Source: Carya illinoinensis (Eukaryota > Streptophyta > Magnoliopsida > Fagales > Juglandaceae). From it: DNA of 64,000 nucleotides. This document shows, in pieces, positions 33,961 through 46,261 of this stretch; position 1 is the first letter of the stretch, and every line of letters starts with the position of its first letter. The translations under genes were made by a program, and so were the position numbers. The notes beneath the pieces are model-generated. The model was not told the origin of the DNA and did no database searches. It was given only the letters and a program-made list of their open reading frames with translations. The stretch is from assembly GCF_018687715.1 (NCBI RefSeq), contig NC_056766.1:38721433-38785432 (forward strand), read 5' to 3'.

Positions 33961-36017
33961 TGTGACGCCCCTAAATCCCCACGCCCCTAAATCGAGACGT
34001 CCGGATGATGACATCACGGGTCACCACCCTATCGACGTGCCAAGTGTGTGTAAAATCAACGAATGTGCACGAGAAATACGCAGCGAAAAGCAAAGTCAAT
34101 AACTAGGTACCAAAATGTTTCTTAATTTAATACAAAGCTGTTCAAAACATACATAATAAAATATTATAAAATACAAATATAGTTTTAAACTAAATAACAA
34201 AACTTTAACTTTAACTTCAGCACCCCAGCGGACCCGCATCCTCGGGCTCAGCCTCCTCCTCCTCATCCTCGATCTCTGCACCAAAATCTACGGTACCAAA
34301 AATAGTGCCGCAGGTAAGTAAAATCCAAACACCACCAGATAAAAATATATAAAACTCAAACAATATGCATGAAAGGATGCTAATGCACAAAACCCATAAA
34401 ATCATATTTTTTCCACGCACGCCAAAAATCTCATTTGGCCCAGAAACATATTACTTTTCAAAACTTGCCAAAAGTCCCATTTGGCCCATAACCAACTTAA
34501 ACCGTTAACCAATTAATCTGTATGCACCATGACCTCCCCTAGGAGTCATCCGCACATCCTGGCTCCAGTGCCACACCGCAGGTAACAACCACGCATGTGA
34601 CACCTAAACGAGCGATGCCCAGTTCCACGCCCCGTGCGTTCATAGCCAAGCATCCTCTAGCCCTCGCCAGTGAAGGGTCACGGAGTCGGTGCGTAGAGCG
34701 ATACCCGGTTCCGCGCCCGACGCTTTCGTAGCCAAGCATCCTCTAACCCCCGCTCCCATCGTCGCCTAGCGACAACTTAGGGGACGTCACTCAGTATATT
34801 ACGCTCCCAAGTGATCAGAAGAGCTCCACCAAGATAATAACCCATCCCGGCTTGGGCTCGTGAGACACACGCACCCAAAAATCCATTTACGCCAATAAAA
34901 CAGGATTTTCTCAAATTAAAATAAAATGAACATGTATGCAATATGTAACGCACGCCTCGTGGCACAAATAACCAAGCCATCACAAACAACCAAAACCAAG
35001 CACTCTGTCCTCAATCTATCCGACCCCCGAACTCCTCGAACTCAGTTTAGAATCAACCAACCAACAGATAAATATTTATTGAATGAGAAAAATATATTTA
35101 AATCTAAAAGTAGAGTTTGAAAAATACTTACAGCGCTATATGGTATTTTTAGAAAGCTCGCAGCGTTGCAAACGACGGAAGAAAAGCAACGTAATAGTGA
35201 AATTTCACTGTGGCCGTGTGTTGCAAAATACCCACTTTCGAACGGGGACAAACCAAAGCTCAAGATTGATAGGGAATGGTCTAGGGATATTTATGAAGCT
35301 AGTGAAAGTGGAGTTTGGTCGTGGGTGGCGGCGAAAATGGTGGTTGAAGGGCTGAAATACCCAAATAGGAAACTAGCTCGTGGGAGCTGTTCCGGCCACG
35401 GTTAGAGGCCGGAAATGGGTGAGCTAGGACGGCAAGGAGTCGGTGATGAAGTGGTGAAGAGGTGGTGGCCGGAGGTGGAGCGACGGCAGCAGATCGGAGC
35501 AAAAGTCGTTCGGCTTGAAGATGGTTTTCCGGCTAAAAGGCGGCTCCGTTGGCGGTGAAAATTTGTGGGGTGGTTGGCCGGAGGGAGGGGAAGAAAATGG
35601 TGGGGGTGGTGTGCTGCACGGTGGCCGACGGCGGTGGTTCTGGGCAGCTAGCGTGATCGGCGTGAAGGAGAGGAGAGAGAGAGAGATACGCACGGGGGAG
35701 GGGGATCGTGGGGAGAGAAAGGAGAAAAAGAAAAAAAAGAAAAAGAAGGAAAAGGGAAAAAGAGAAAGAAGAAGAAAAAGAAAACAGAAAAAGAAAAGAT
35801 GAGGGAAAAGAAATGAGGTCCAGTCCTCACTCCGGAAACCAAAACAGATCCGCCAAAAACGACATTAAAAACCGTAAAACGACTAAATAAATAAAACACA
35901 ACATCAAATAAATTAAAAACTAATTAAAATACATTAATTTAAAATAAATAAACTAATATATTAATTAAATTAAAAACAACCCTTCAGTGAAAATACACGT
36001 AAAAGCTGGTCATCACA
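33961..36017 (-). repeat. 5' LTR of gypsy element C
   Basis: This 2057-bp copy is followed by TCATG, the duplicate of 26758-26762. It would hold the promoter for the - strand transcript. It lacks the long GA run of its partner. Confidence 0.93.
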
Positions 36018-36622
36018 TCATGAGACTCCAGGATGATAAGCATCAACAGATAAATAAGTGCACAAAAGAAGATTAAACCGTCATATATGTTCAGGATTTA
36101 TGGATCAAATAGTATTATTTGAATTCCTTAAAATGTTGCATATATCATGAAGGTCACTCTGTATGGTTTAGTAAAGATTAAGGCTTAGATTCTTACTCAA
36201 TGGCATATAATACCAATGCTGCTCTCTAAAACACTAGTAGAGTAAATCACATTAGAAAAACAAAAGATACTATGTATACGGCATGAGTTCTACTAATTAT
36301 CATAAGCTCCCATATTATGTCGTTGTTCAAATATTGATACGGAATCAAATTCTTTAGAAACATAGTCAAATCAAAGGCATTAAATAAAGATCATGCTGAT
36401 CTTCTGTAAACACATGGCTGTAAATGCATATATCATGATTAACCATGCATGCATGCATGCCTTTTTTCTTCCTTCCTTTAAGAATGTTGACATCTTATCT
36501 ATAAGGTCATGCATCAAAGGTACCATTGTACTAAAACCTTTTAATCTTCAAAGTTAGCTTATCAACTCAGAAGTTTCGAATGCAGTATCATGCATTTCTT
36601 CTAAGTATATTCTGGCAGCTAT

Positions 36623-36658
<36 letters not shown>

Positions 36659-37200
36659 TATATATATATATATATATATAATATTGTCACTAGATCCAAT
36701 TCCACACTAGCTCAAGGTTGTAGTCATTACAGAACAACAGATTGGTTTCAAGGACTTTGGAAAGGCCAATGAAGTTTCTGTTTTAGAACAAATAGAATTT
36801 CACAAGTTATTGGTATTCACATTATATGATAAACATAAGTACTGGCCATAGATTGTGCAAGCTTCAATCTATTAATTCTCCATTAATGGAAAAAGATCCA
36901 TCCAGAAAACCCTTTAACAACCAGATTATATCTTGATGGTAAAACAAATTCAATCAAATAAAATAAAATACGTACATTTCCATTTAGAGAACATCGAACG
37001 AGCAGTCATAGACATCCAATGAAAATTTGGAAATCACATCAAAGACCACAATCAATACACGCAATTTCCAACAATTCAAAGTAACAAAGTAAAAACCAAA
37101 GGAATTAGCCAAAGATGCAAGTAAACTGAGAGTAAATCAAAATTCATCAAAGTGGGTTTTACAGGGCATCCGGTGGGAGGTGTATTTGGACTAATTTCTA
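36018..37200. other. AT-rich interior of CACTA B right of element C
   Basis: No gene is seen. A long TA microsatellite lies at 36624-36680 and a CATGCATGCATGCATG run at 36446-36461. Parts of 36775-36900 (TTTTAGAACAAATAGAAT, ATTCACATTA) resemble 24615-24920, so a diverged segmental repeat may flank the gypsy insertion. Confidence 0.5.
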
Positions 37201-37251
37201 CTTCACCTAAATAGTTTCATACAATAACAAACAAAAAATAGAGCAACGTAC

Positions 37252-37680
37252 CAGTGCTAATCGGCGACAACTGATTGGAGGAGAGGACGGAGGAGGCGAG
37301 TTGGAAAATAAAAAGGGCGATTTTGGGAATGGAAATGGGGTGGAACAGGAAATACAGGGAGAAAAATCGCTGGACAGTGCTTCGTTGGCATTCAGCTTCC
37401 ATTCGGCAAAATGGGCGAATGCTTCGTTGTTAGTGGTGGTTTCCGGTGGAGGAGGACAACCGTGTAGGTTGGTTTTTGGGTGGGTTTTGGTGAAGCCGTG
37501 CGCACTACACTGGGATTCGAACTCTGAATCGCTCGGTTTCGATGAAGCCGTCGCAGTTAGGGGGGAAATGTCTTTGGGGGGGGGGGGGGGGGGGGAGGGG
37601 GAAGGGGGCGGGGAAAAATAAAATTGGATCAAGAAGTGAGTTTTCGCGCCCCACACAATGGCGACGCAAAGAATAAAAAC
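37252..37680 (-). pseudogene. GC-rich exon-like fragment, possibly a captured 5' exon
   Basis: The - strand has an open frame rich in Pro and Ser (FPFPKSPFLFSNSPPPSSPP) that ends at a good 5' splice site, CACTG followed by GTACGT, at 37252/37251. A G-run (37576-37598) lies inside it. The GC content is far above the surroundings. I do not recognise the protein. It sits beside the right subterminal repeats, a place where CACTA elements often carry captured gene starts. Confidence 0.35.
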
Positions 37681-37854
37681 TATTGATTTCCCAGCGATTA
37701 ACTCTCATTGCCAATAGTTCGATTAATGTAATGACTACAAATTGGTTTTTAAACGCACGACGATTTTTAAATCGCTGGCAGAACTCTACCTTTGCCAACG
37801 AAATTATTTGCTGCGATTATGAAATCGCCGGCATATCCCAGATTTCTTGTAGTG
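37681..37854. repeat. Right subterminal repeats and terminus of CACTA B
   Basis: AAATCGCTGGC, CCAGCGATT, GATTATGAAATCGCCGGC and similar modules match the left array. The end is TTTCTTGTAGTG at 37843-37854. Confidence 0.75.
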
Positions 37855-38059
37855 TACCTCTTGACAGGTATGAGTTTTCGACGACGACAGTCGAAAGAAA
37901 TTGTATATGTTCAAAATTTTGAATGGCTGTTAAGGGGTCACAATGGCGTTTGAAAGCCTCCCCCAATACCTTATATGTATGGACCCATTTGAATGATATG
38001 TTATATGTTAGAATGGTTTTAGACTATCTTACCATTTGAACAAAAGTATATACCATTCG

Positions 38060-39110
38060 AACTATGTTTATTTCAAATTTAGTAAATTAATTGATTTCTT
38101 AGATTTAATATATCGTATAGTATATATCACTATATGATATTATATGTATGATATAACATATAGAGATTTCATATATAAATACTATAATATATAGTATTAG
38201 TATATGCTAATCATAATCTCATATAGTATATTATCATATAGTATAACTAGTTATATATAATAATATCATATAGTATATTAGTATACTATATGATAATATA
38301 CCATATGATCTAGTATTATAATATCATATATCCTATAATTTCATATAATATATATAATATTATAATACATCATATATCACTATAATATAGTACTATATAT
38401 ATTGTAATGCTATTGTTATATCTCTATAGTATATAGTGATATATAGTGTAATATGTGTACTATATACTATATATCACTATATATAGTACATATTATATCA
38501 ACACTATAGTATGTAGTGATACATACTATAACTATATATATATATATCACTACATTACTATACTATAGTATTATATAGAACTATATATATTACTAAACTA
38601 TTGTACTACATATATCACTATATATCACTACATACATATCTATATATCACTACATATATCACTATACTATAGTACTATATTTAGTATTAGTCTATGCCAT
38701 AAATAATCTCATATATTCTTATATACTATATGATATAGGATTACAATATCATATATCATATAATATCATATAATATATACCATATTATATTATATCATAT
38801 CATATATCACTATAATATAGTACTATATAGTACATATTATATCACTATAGTATATAGTGATATATAATATATATATATATAGTACATATATATCACTATA
38901 TCACTATACTATAGTACTATATAGTACATATATTATAGTTATAACTATTAATATAATATTACGATGTTATACTATAAGAATGGTATATATCATCAATATA
39001 GTTATATATATCACAATATATATATTAACTATATATGTAGTAATAAATTATAATGTATAGTATATATATTATAGTGAATATATTATACTGTAGTGTAGAT
39101 TAAAACCTAT
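38060..39110. repeat. About 1 kb of cryptic TA-rich repeat (TATAGTATATAGTGATATA type)
   Basis: The block is built from short words such as ATATCACTATA, TATAGTATATAGTGATATA and CATATAATAT in both orientations, with hardly any other sequence. It can fold extensively. Open frames in it have no coding character. Confidence 0.85.
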
Positions 39111-39657
39111 ACTACTATAGTGTTTGAACAGTAAGGCATAGCTTTCAAAATTCAAATACTATATTACTGATTAAACATTTTTAGTCATAAAGAGGCACGT
39201 TCGAATGATTTCTACTGTTTTTGGGTGCCTCCTAAAATAGTGGCAAGAATGTCTCTTGCTAATCTTTCAGCAGTAGAATAACGTCGAATGGTATTTTATT
39301 AATGTTCAAACGCTTGCACTAGAATTTTGCAAGTGGGGAAAATTGTGCACTTAATTCATTTTTATGTTCGAACGAGTAATATTTGAGTTTGAACGGTGAA
39401 CAACTTAAGAGAATGCAAAGATGACAACTGTTTCGCCTTAATTAGAGAACTTTTTAATGAAACGATGGAATTGGGTGCAAAAGAACTTATTACAAGGACA
39501 TTTGTTGACGTAATAACTTCAAAAGTTTTGTCCCCACATAAATACCCCACAACACCCCTCAGTTACGCGTGCAACTCTTTCATCCATCATTCTTCTTCAA
39601 TCTAGCATTACATCCTTCATTCTTCTCTCCACACTCCTTCATTCTTTTCCCCTTTCG

Positions 39658-39660
<3 letters not shown>

Positions 39661-39691
<31 letters not shown>
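39661..39691. repeat. (GA)n microsatellite in the probable tnpD leader of element A
   Basis: A GA run follows a pyrimidine-rich CTTCATTC-type stretch, resembling a transcribed leader. Confidence 0.85.
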
Positions 39692-39696
<5 letters not shown>

Positions 39697-41575
39697 TGAT
39701 ATAGATATAAAAATAAAATGAGTTCGATTGAACTCACATTCTTCATTGCAGACAAATTTGCTTAATATTGATTTCATTATTTGTCTATATGTTGTGTAGG
39801 TGTTTTGTAATTTATTGAGTTGTTTGGAATTGCTTGCTTGAAGGTAAAATCTTTAATTTTTACTCATTATTATTTATGTATTTATGTGTTTGTCAATATT
39901 GTACATGATTTTTGAGGTTGTGTTTGTGGATTTTATTAGTTGATGTCATTCTGCGTTTGGGTCTGGAATCTAGGTTGAATCCATTCGAACCGTATGTTAC
40001 CATTTGAATGGTAATATTGCGTTCAAACATAAGTTTGCTACATTCGAACATTAACTTGCATTACAGATTACACATAGCCAATATACTTATAAAAAATACA
40101 AATTTAAAAGAAAATCATAGAATACATAAGGATTGTATAAAATATGCTTAAAAATACTAAATACTTAACATAAAGATAGTATAAAAAATACTTACAAATT
40201 ACTTAATAATTAATAATTAAAAAATAAGACCAAGAAAAAAGATGATAAAATTTAATAATTCTTCGAATAAATTAAATATATTCTTGTATATTGCATTGTT
40301 ATTGTGTATTACTCTCGTGTCTTTATGTTGCATCCAAAAAAATCAGCTTAAACCCATTCAAGAGTTATCAATCACATTGAACAGTTGATTGATAACTCTT
40401 GAATTATCCAAAGTGAACAGTTTTGGATTGTAAAATCATTCTCAAAAACTATCTAACTGTATTTGTTCATTTCTGATATTGTGATTTTGGTAGAGTCGTC
40501 CCTTGTTGTTCTCTGCATATGTAGTTTTAGTGATAGTGCATTAGTGCACACGATCAAACAATCATATTAGGAGAACTATGGGAAGATGCTGTCAAAATTT
40601 TGTTGGTCATGACAGATAATAGTTGATAGGTTGGCGATGATGATTTCACAATCCCAAATGAGATATGACCAACTACCCACTGGAAGAAAAAAAATTGTAC
40701 AATATTTTAGACACATGCTTGTTTGTTGATATGTGCATGACTGTTTGTAATAGGGTACTAGGCATGGATAAGAGTTAAATGCAAGTTAGAAATTGCTTGG
40801 GTGAGGATTTCAATGTATATGATGAAGATGTTAAGAAATTCTTGAAGTTCGCATCCTGTACAGTTGATAGTGACGAGGGTATTTGACGTTCATGCTGACA
40901 ATGCAAGAATTTGCGTTCTTACAAGATAGAATTGGTGAGAGACTATCTATTTGTCAAAGGTATTTACTAGAGTTATACTGATTGGGTCTTACACGATGAA
41001 CCATATCTAACGTCACTCGAGCCTTCACATGAAGAAGAAGATATCGATGAAGATGTACAACTAGAAGTGGTTGGTGATGAATACGATTAGGATATGGAGC
41101 AAATATTGGATGACATTGGTGCAGGAATATTTATGGATGAAGGTGACATGGACACATCAAATTCAAATGATGTAGGCCATAACACTTTTGCACGCTTGGA
41201 ATTATACACAGTGTGAGTTATTTCTAAGATGCAGAAAGCATAATAAGTTGTCATTTACTGTTAGACTTCTTCAAATAAAATCCATATGCCGATTATCAAT
41301 TAAGGTTGTCAATATGTTACTCGAGCTATTTAAAAGGCACTTCCATCCGACAATATTTTATCTCACAACTTCTACGAAACAAAAAGATTGAAATGATGAC
41401 ACGGGTTTGATTACAATGTAATACATGCATGTAAAAATGACTGTGTATTATTTTAGAAAGAGAATGAGCAATTGAACGAGTGTCCCATTTTCCATGAATC
41501 AAGATGGACATCTAAGAAGCAGAATGTGCCTTAAAAGGTTGTACGCCACTTTCCATTGATACATAGTATTAAAGT

Positions 41576-42150
41576 CTTGTTTCACATGCGTTTGGGCTGG
41601 GCTCTCAGCAACTCGGGTCTTCGGTCTTGGGCTTGTGGATACAAAAGAAACACCATGAGACAAGAGCCGTGATGGTGGCTAGAAAGTCTCTGATACCAAA
41701 GTCAATATCGTTTTAGAGCAAAGTGTAAATAAGTAGAGAGTTCAGAGAGAGTTCCTAATACCTGGTGATCGGCTTATGTACCTGATTTTCTAGGGTCAAA
41801 TGCCCATTCCATATGTCAGAGGTACATGTAACCTCCATCGTGCCCTCAATCTGATGTCATAAATGAGGCGTGGCCTTCTGTCCCATCTGCCTGGTGGCAG
41901 ATGTGATACATCGGATCTTCGTTTCCTCCTTACTTGTTGTCAAGGGAAAAAAGATTTTCCACATGTACCGCTTGTCCACCCATTCAAGCCCTCTGAGGTT
42001 AGGTTGCATAAGGGAAGAACTAAGGCAATGTGCCCCTCATTCTCCTTCCTTTAGGATCGGGGGCCCTCTGTGGGCCTTGGGGTTGTCTAGTTGGCTCAAG
42101 GTCCTCGTATATGGGCCTATGCTCCTAAGCCTCAGGCGTGATGGGAAAAA
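41576..42150 (-). mobile_element. About 575-bp insertion in tnpD of element A, LTR-like
   Basis: Transposase homology stops after RHFPLIH and resumes at LTPRLQRLFMS. The intervening DNA contains TCTCTGATACCA at about 41688, the reverse complement of a tRNA-Met PBS, so it may be an LTR plus short leader of a - strand retroelement. Borders and any target duplication are unclear, because the two junctions share similar GA(T)ACA(T)AG-like sequence. Confidence 0.4.
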
Positions 42151-42410
42151 TCCTCTTACACCTAGATTACAACGGTTATTTATGTCTCGTGCAATGATTG
42201 TAGACATGACATGGCACTCATCATCCAGAGCCAAGAATTATGGTGTCTTGTCACATCTTGCTAATGCTCAGGTTTGGAAAGAATTTGATTTGGAACACCC
42301 ATGGTTTGCTGAAGAACCTCGCAATGTACGGCTTGGATTGACAACAGATGGATTTAATCCATTTGGAAACATAAGTACTGGTCATAATAGTTAGCCAGTT
42401 GTACTTGTGC

Positions 42411-42608
42411 CGTATAATCTATCACCGTAGAAGTGTATGAAAGATCTATATTTCATGATGAGTTTTCTAATTCCAAGTCCAAGATCACTGAGAAATTATT
42501 TAAATATGCCGTATAATCTATCACCGTAAAAGTGTATGAAAGATCTATATTTCATGATCAGTTTGCTCATTCCAATTTCAAGATCACTGAGAAATGATTT
42601 AAATATAC
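42411..42608 (+). repeat. Tandem duplication of about 99 bp in tnpD of element A
   Basis: CCGTATAATCTATCACCGTA and the next 80 bases occur twice in a row, so the block KCMKDLYFM followed by LIP is read twice. The copies differ by about ten bases. Confidence 0.9.
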
Positions 42609-43884
42609 ACTTACAGCCATTGATAGTAGAATTGAAAGATTTTTGGGAGAATATGGTCCTAACATTTGATTCATCAACAAGCAAGTTAATTAAAATGCAT
42701 GTTGCAGTGTTATGGACAATAAATTATTCTCCAGCTTATAGAAACTTTTAAGGTTAGAGTACTAAAGGGAAAATGGCATATCCGACTTGTAACAGACATA
42801 CCCAATCTGGATGGCTTACATATGGGAGGAAACTATACTTCATGGATCATCGTCGATTTTTACCCGGTGACCATAAATGGTGTGGAAATTCTATGATGTT
42901 TGATGGCATTGTTGAATAAGAGCACCCTCCACCATATTTGTGTGGCCAAGATGTACTTGCACAATTTGTAGATGTCAGTTGTAATGAATTGGAAAAAAGC
43001 AATAGAAGATAAAACAAACTGCGAATAAGTTGAATCGGACAAAAATAAGTATATTTCTCAAACTCCTGTACTGATCGACGCTAAAATTGCAGCATAATCT
43101 CAATGTTATACATATTGAAAAAAATATATGTGAGTCCATTTTAGAAACTCTTATGTCAATTAAAGTCAAAACAAATGATACATTAAACTTATGGAAGGAT
43201 CTGAAGTGGTTGAAAATAAGACTAGAAATGCACTTGCAATAAAGTGGTTCATCTGTCTGCATGCCAATTGAGTGGTATACATTATGAAGGAACGAAAGGG
43301 CTACATTTTGTGAGTGGCTAATGAAAATTAAATTACCAAATGTTTATGAATCAAATCTAAGAATGTGTGTATGAAGAAATGATTGGAAAATCACTAGATT
43401 AAAAAGTCATGATTGTCATGTATTTTTACAATGTATCTTGCTTGTTGGTATTTGTGGGTACTTGACAAGAGATGTGTGCGTGGCTTTGGCAGAGTTGGGT
43501 GCATTTTTTAAATACTTATGTGCTTGAACGTTGAATTTAAAAGCTTTAGATCATATGGAACGAGAAATTGCTATAATATTGTGTAAGTTGGAAAATATTT
43601 AAGCCCCGTCAATCTTTAACGCCATCCATTCATTTGCCACACGAGGCTCAACTTGCAAGACCATTCTAATATAAATGGATGTATCCCATTAGACAGTTTT
43701 TCAAGAAGTTGAAACGCACAGTGGATAACAACGCCTACCCAGAAGGGTCAATTGCAGAAATATTTATTGAAGATGAGTGGCATACAATCTATTCCAAATA
43801 CTTCCATGGAGTTTACACAAGATTTAATCGGCCGAAAAGAAACTTTGATGTTGACCAAGTAAGAAAACGAAATGTTCAATAAGT

Positions 43885-46246
43885 ATTGGCTAAGATATGA
43901 GTAGCTATTCTAACTCCCATCACTCCCATCCTTCCTACTAGAATTCACCATGTACAAAGCATCACCTTCAAGTAGACTCTATTGAACTCTGAGATCTTTA
44001 CATAATTTTGAAGTAATCATCACTACATAAGTTTCTACTAGGAAAGCTTCAGGTTTAAAGGCTTAAGATACACGTAATGTTGTTGTTGCTATCACTTGTC
44101 TTTCAGAATCTCATATAATGACCCCAATGTCAATTCTATCTCTGTTTTGTTAATAACAACATCCCAGTTGACTTTGTATATGCTTTCAAAAGGTCTCTCC
44201 CATGAGCTTCCATTATTCGCATCACTGCCTCTTAAATTTTTATGATCACCTATACATTCCTAAATTCACATAATGTCTCCTTAGAACTTTTGATTATTGA
44301 GTTTGGGTAGGTGAATACCTCATTGTGGTCTATAGAATTTCTCTATTGCCAAATATGCTTAGCTACTAGCATAGCTACTTCCTCAATTTCCTCCTAATTC
44401 AAATGGTGATCCAACTGGCTCAAGATTTTCAAGGAGTCATTATGGAAGGAAAACTTTTGAATTTTTTTACAACACTGACTCCAGACATTCTTAGAGGCTG
44501 AACAAGTCCATAATGCATGTACTACAATTTCTTGGAATTAGGCACAAATGGGGCATAAACTATCTTCAGTCATCAGTGATTTTCTCTTGCAAAGGTTGGA
44601 GAAAGTGGGAAGGACATCTTGGCATGCTCTCCAAAAGAACATTTTAATGGTGTTAAGAACTTTTATATGCTATATTGTCATCCAAATACCATTGGTTCTC
44701 TTCCTTCAAAGGGTTCCCCTTCTGATATGAACTTAGGGTCCATTTGGATACTAAGGTTCTGCTTGACTACTGAGAATTTTCATATGAGAATTTTGAGTTT
44801 TAAGATTAAATATTAAAATATTATATTTTAATGTTATTATTATTTGAGATTTGAAAAAGTAGAGAAAAAGTTAAATTGTTTATTATATTTTGTATGGAAA
44901 TTTAGAAAAGTTGTAATGATGAGATGAGAATTTTATGTTTAAGATAAAAAATTTATATGGCCAAATAATACCTAAGAGTATCTCAAATGATCTGTAAATA
45001 GTAGTAAAATAATAGTAAATTGTTTGTTAATAATAGTGAAATATTTTGAGAATATCTAAGAACAGTTGTGCTTCCAAACAATCTCCTAAATCTTTCAATG
45101 TAATTGATAAGCACTTCTAATAAAGAATAATCCATTCTTTGAGCATTTCCACACCAACTTATTTTCAATACCACCAATACTAATGGGTGTGCTCTTTAGA
45201 GTTCAATTTCTTGAGAGGAGAATATATTATCCTTCCACCCTTTCAACTCATCATCAATGAGCTCAGCCACCTTTTCATCCAAGTCTTTAGCAAGCCCATT
45301 TTGTTCCAGTTCACCCAGTAGATCTTAAAGTGATCACCACTAAAACCCCACCAAAACTTATTCATAAGCTTGTTAATCTTCTAAAGGATCAAAAGTGGCA
45401 ATAGAAAACCCCCTATAGAGTAAGTAGGAATGGCCTAGACAACAACTTTCAAAACTATTTCTTTCCCTGCAATAGACAATAATTTTATTTTCAAAAGATG
45501 ATTGATGCATAAAGGACATTTCCCAGTAGTAACACCTGATATGATCCTCCTTGCTTCTACATTATTGAGAAGTGAGCTAAAAGTTTCAGCACACAAAATA
45601 AAAAGTTACGGAGAAAGAAGATCTCCCTTTGTAATACCCTTAGAAGGAATAAAAAGATGTTGAGGTTCCCCATTGAGCATAATAAAGTAGGTGACATAGG
45701 CTATACAATTCATCATAAGAAGGACCAATCTTTGTGCCAAACTCATTCAACACATGACTTATTAAAAACACCACTCCACCTAACCATATGCTTTACTCAT
45801 GTCAAACTTGAGGGCCATGTAGGCTGATTGACCTCTCGTTTGAGCATTCATCATGTGCAAAGTTTTGTAAGCTGTAAGGATATTATCTTAAATTAATCTA
45901 CCTAGGGCAAAGGCACTTTGGTTAGGAGAGATAATATCGGGAAGAACTTTCTTTATCCAATTGGCTACATATTTGCTACTATAATGTATATCACATTACA
46001 CGAGTTGATAGGTCTAAATTCTGAAACCCTGGTATGTTCCTTCACTTCAAGAATCAATGTAATGAAGGTTTCATTTATACCTGGAAGGGAGCTACCATGT
46101 TTGAGGAGCTTTAGGACATGATGATAGACTTCGTCTCCCATTGCAAGCCAATTAACTTGGTAAAAATGCATTGGATGGAGAACTTAAAAGAGGCATTTGA
46201 AAGATCCCTTTCTTTACTTCTACAGCTGTGAAATCTTGTATAAGCT
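43885..46246 (-). pseudogene. LINE retrotransposon ORF2, 3' part (RT, zf-RVT, RNase H)
   Basis: On the - strand, beginning at 46246, the order is DFTAVEVKKGIFQM, FYQVNWLAMGDEVYHHVLKL, SSLPGINETFITLI, VSEFRPINSCNVIY, a KLDMSKAY-like region, a GDPLSPYLFI-like region (about 45650-45560) and KMGL. After a MITE come zf-RVT remnants (about 44720-44400) and PFESIYKVNWDVVINKTEIE, the start of the terminal RNase H (about 44200). This is the plant L1-type ORF2. The catalytic FADD region is not recognisable. Its upstream half lies beyond element D at 56428-56995. No poly-T tail is visible at the left border. Confidence 0.8.
44733..44976. mobile_element. MITE of about 244 bp inside the LINE
   Basis: The left end CTTAGGGTCCATTTGGATAC and the reverse complement of the right end, CTTAGGTATTATTTGGCCAT, form imperfect terminal inverted repeats around AT-rich DNA. 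The GGTCCNTTTGG signature is typical of plant MITEs. It separates the RT and zf-RVT parts of the LINE. Confidence 0.65.
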
Positions 46247-46261
46247 CACTACAAAAAAAGA

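Larger units (their letters stand above)
26763..36017 (-). mobile_element. Ty3/gypsy chromovirus-type retrotransposon C (Tekay/Del-like)
   Basis: The element runs right to left. The two LTRs (26763-28853 and 33961-36017) both begin TGTGACGCCCC on the + strand and end CATCACA. The flanking 5-mers TCATG (26758-26762 and 36018-36022) are an exact target-site duplication. A tRNA-Met PBS lies next to the right LTR and a polypurine tract next to the left LTR. The internal region encodes gag with a CCHC knuckle, protease, RT, RNase H, integrase and a C-terminal chromodomain, which places it among chromoviruses. The LTRs differ visibly by substitutions and indels, so it is not recent, and the ORFs contain stops and shifts. 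Confidence 0.93.
10812..37854 (-). mobile_element. CACTA transposon B with tnpA/tnpD and nested gypsy element
   Basis: The left end CACTACAACAGAAATC at 10812 pairs with the right end, whose reverse complement reads CACTACAAGAAATC (ends 37854). Both ends are followed inward by CCGGCG and arrays of AAATCGCTGG-type repeats. Between them, on the - strand, are both CACTA transposase genes. Without the gypsy insertion (26763-36017) it is about 17.8 kb. The flanks are GTA on the left and TAC on the right, so no 3-bp duplication is seen; only a 2-bp TA is shared. The length and gene-like fragments suggest it has gathered host sequence. All transposase frames carry stops. Confidence 0.7.
40764..43882 (+). 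pseudogene. tnpD-type transposase of CACTA element A, heavily broken
   Basis: ATG 40764 opens MDKS-stop-MQVR (SWM expected), then EDFNVYDEDVKKFLKFAS, the transposase-associated domain. 41380-41570 matches the start of Transposase_21 (HACKNDCVLF, KENEQLNECP, SRWTSK, RHFPL). After an insertion (41576-42150) it resumes PRLQRLFMSRAMIVDMTWH, DPRNVRLGL-like EEPRNVRLGLTTDGFNPFGN, LVPYNLSP-stop-KCMKDLYFM and IHLQPLIVELKDFWEN. 43679-43882 matches DUF4218 (MYPIRQFFKKLKR, YPEGSIAEIFIEDEW, TRFNRPKRNFD). Several stops stand where Trp is conserved. The rest of the gene is missing. Confidence 0.8.
37855..43885 (+). mobile_element. Right arm of CACTA-like element A
   Basis: TTCGAAC/CATTTGAAC motifs, as in 10480-10640, resume directly after element B. 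They are followed by a TA-rich block, a leader-like segment (39540-39690 with a GA run) and a broken tnpD on the + strand. The right terminus is missing: tnpD stops in the DUF4218 region, where the LINE begins. Confidence 0.5.
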
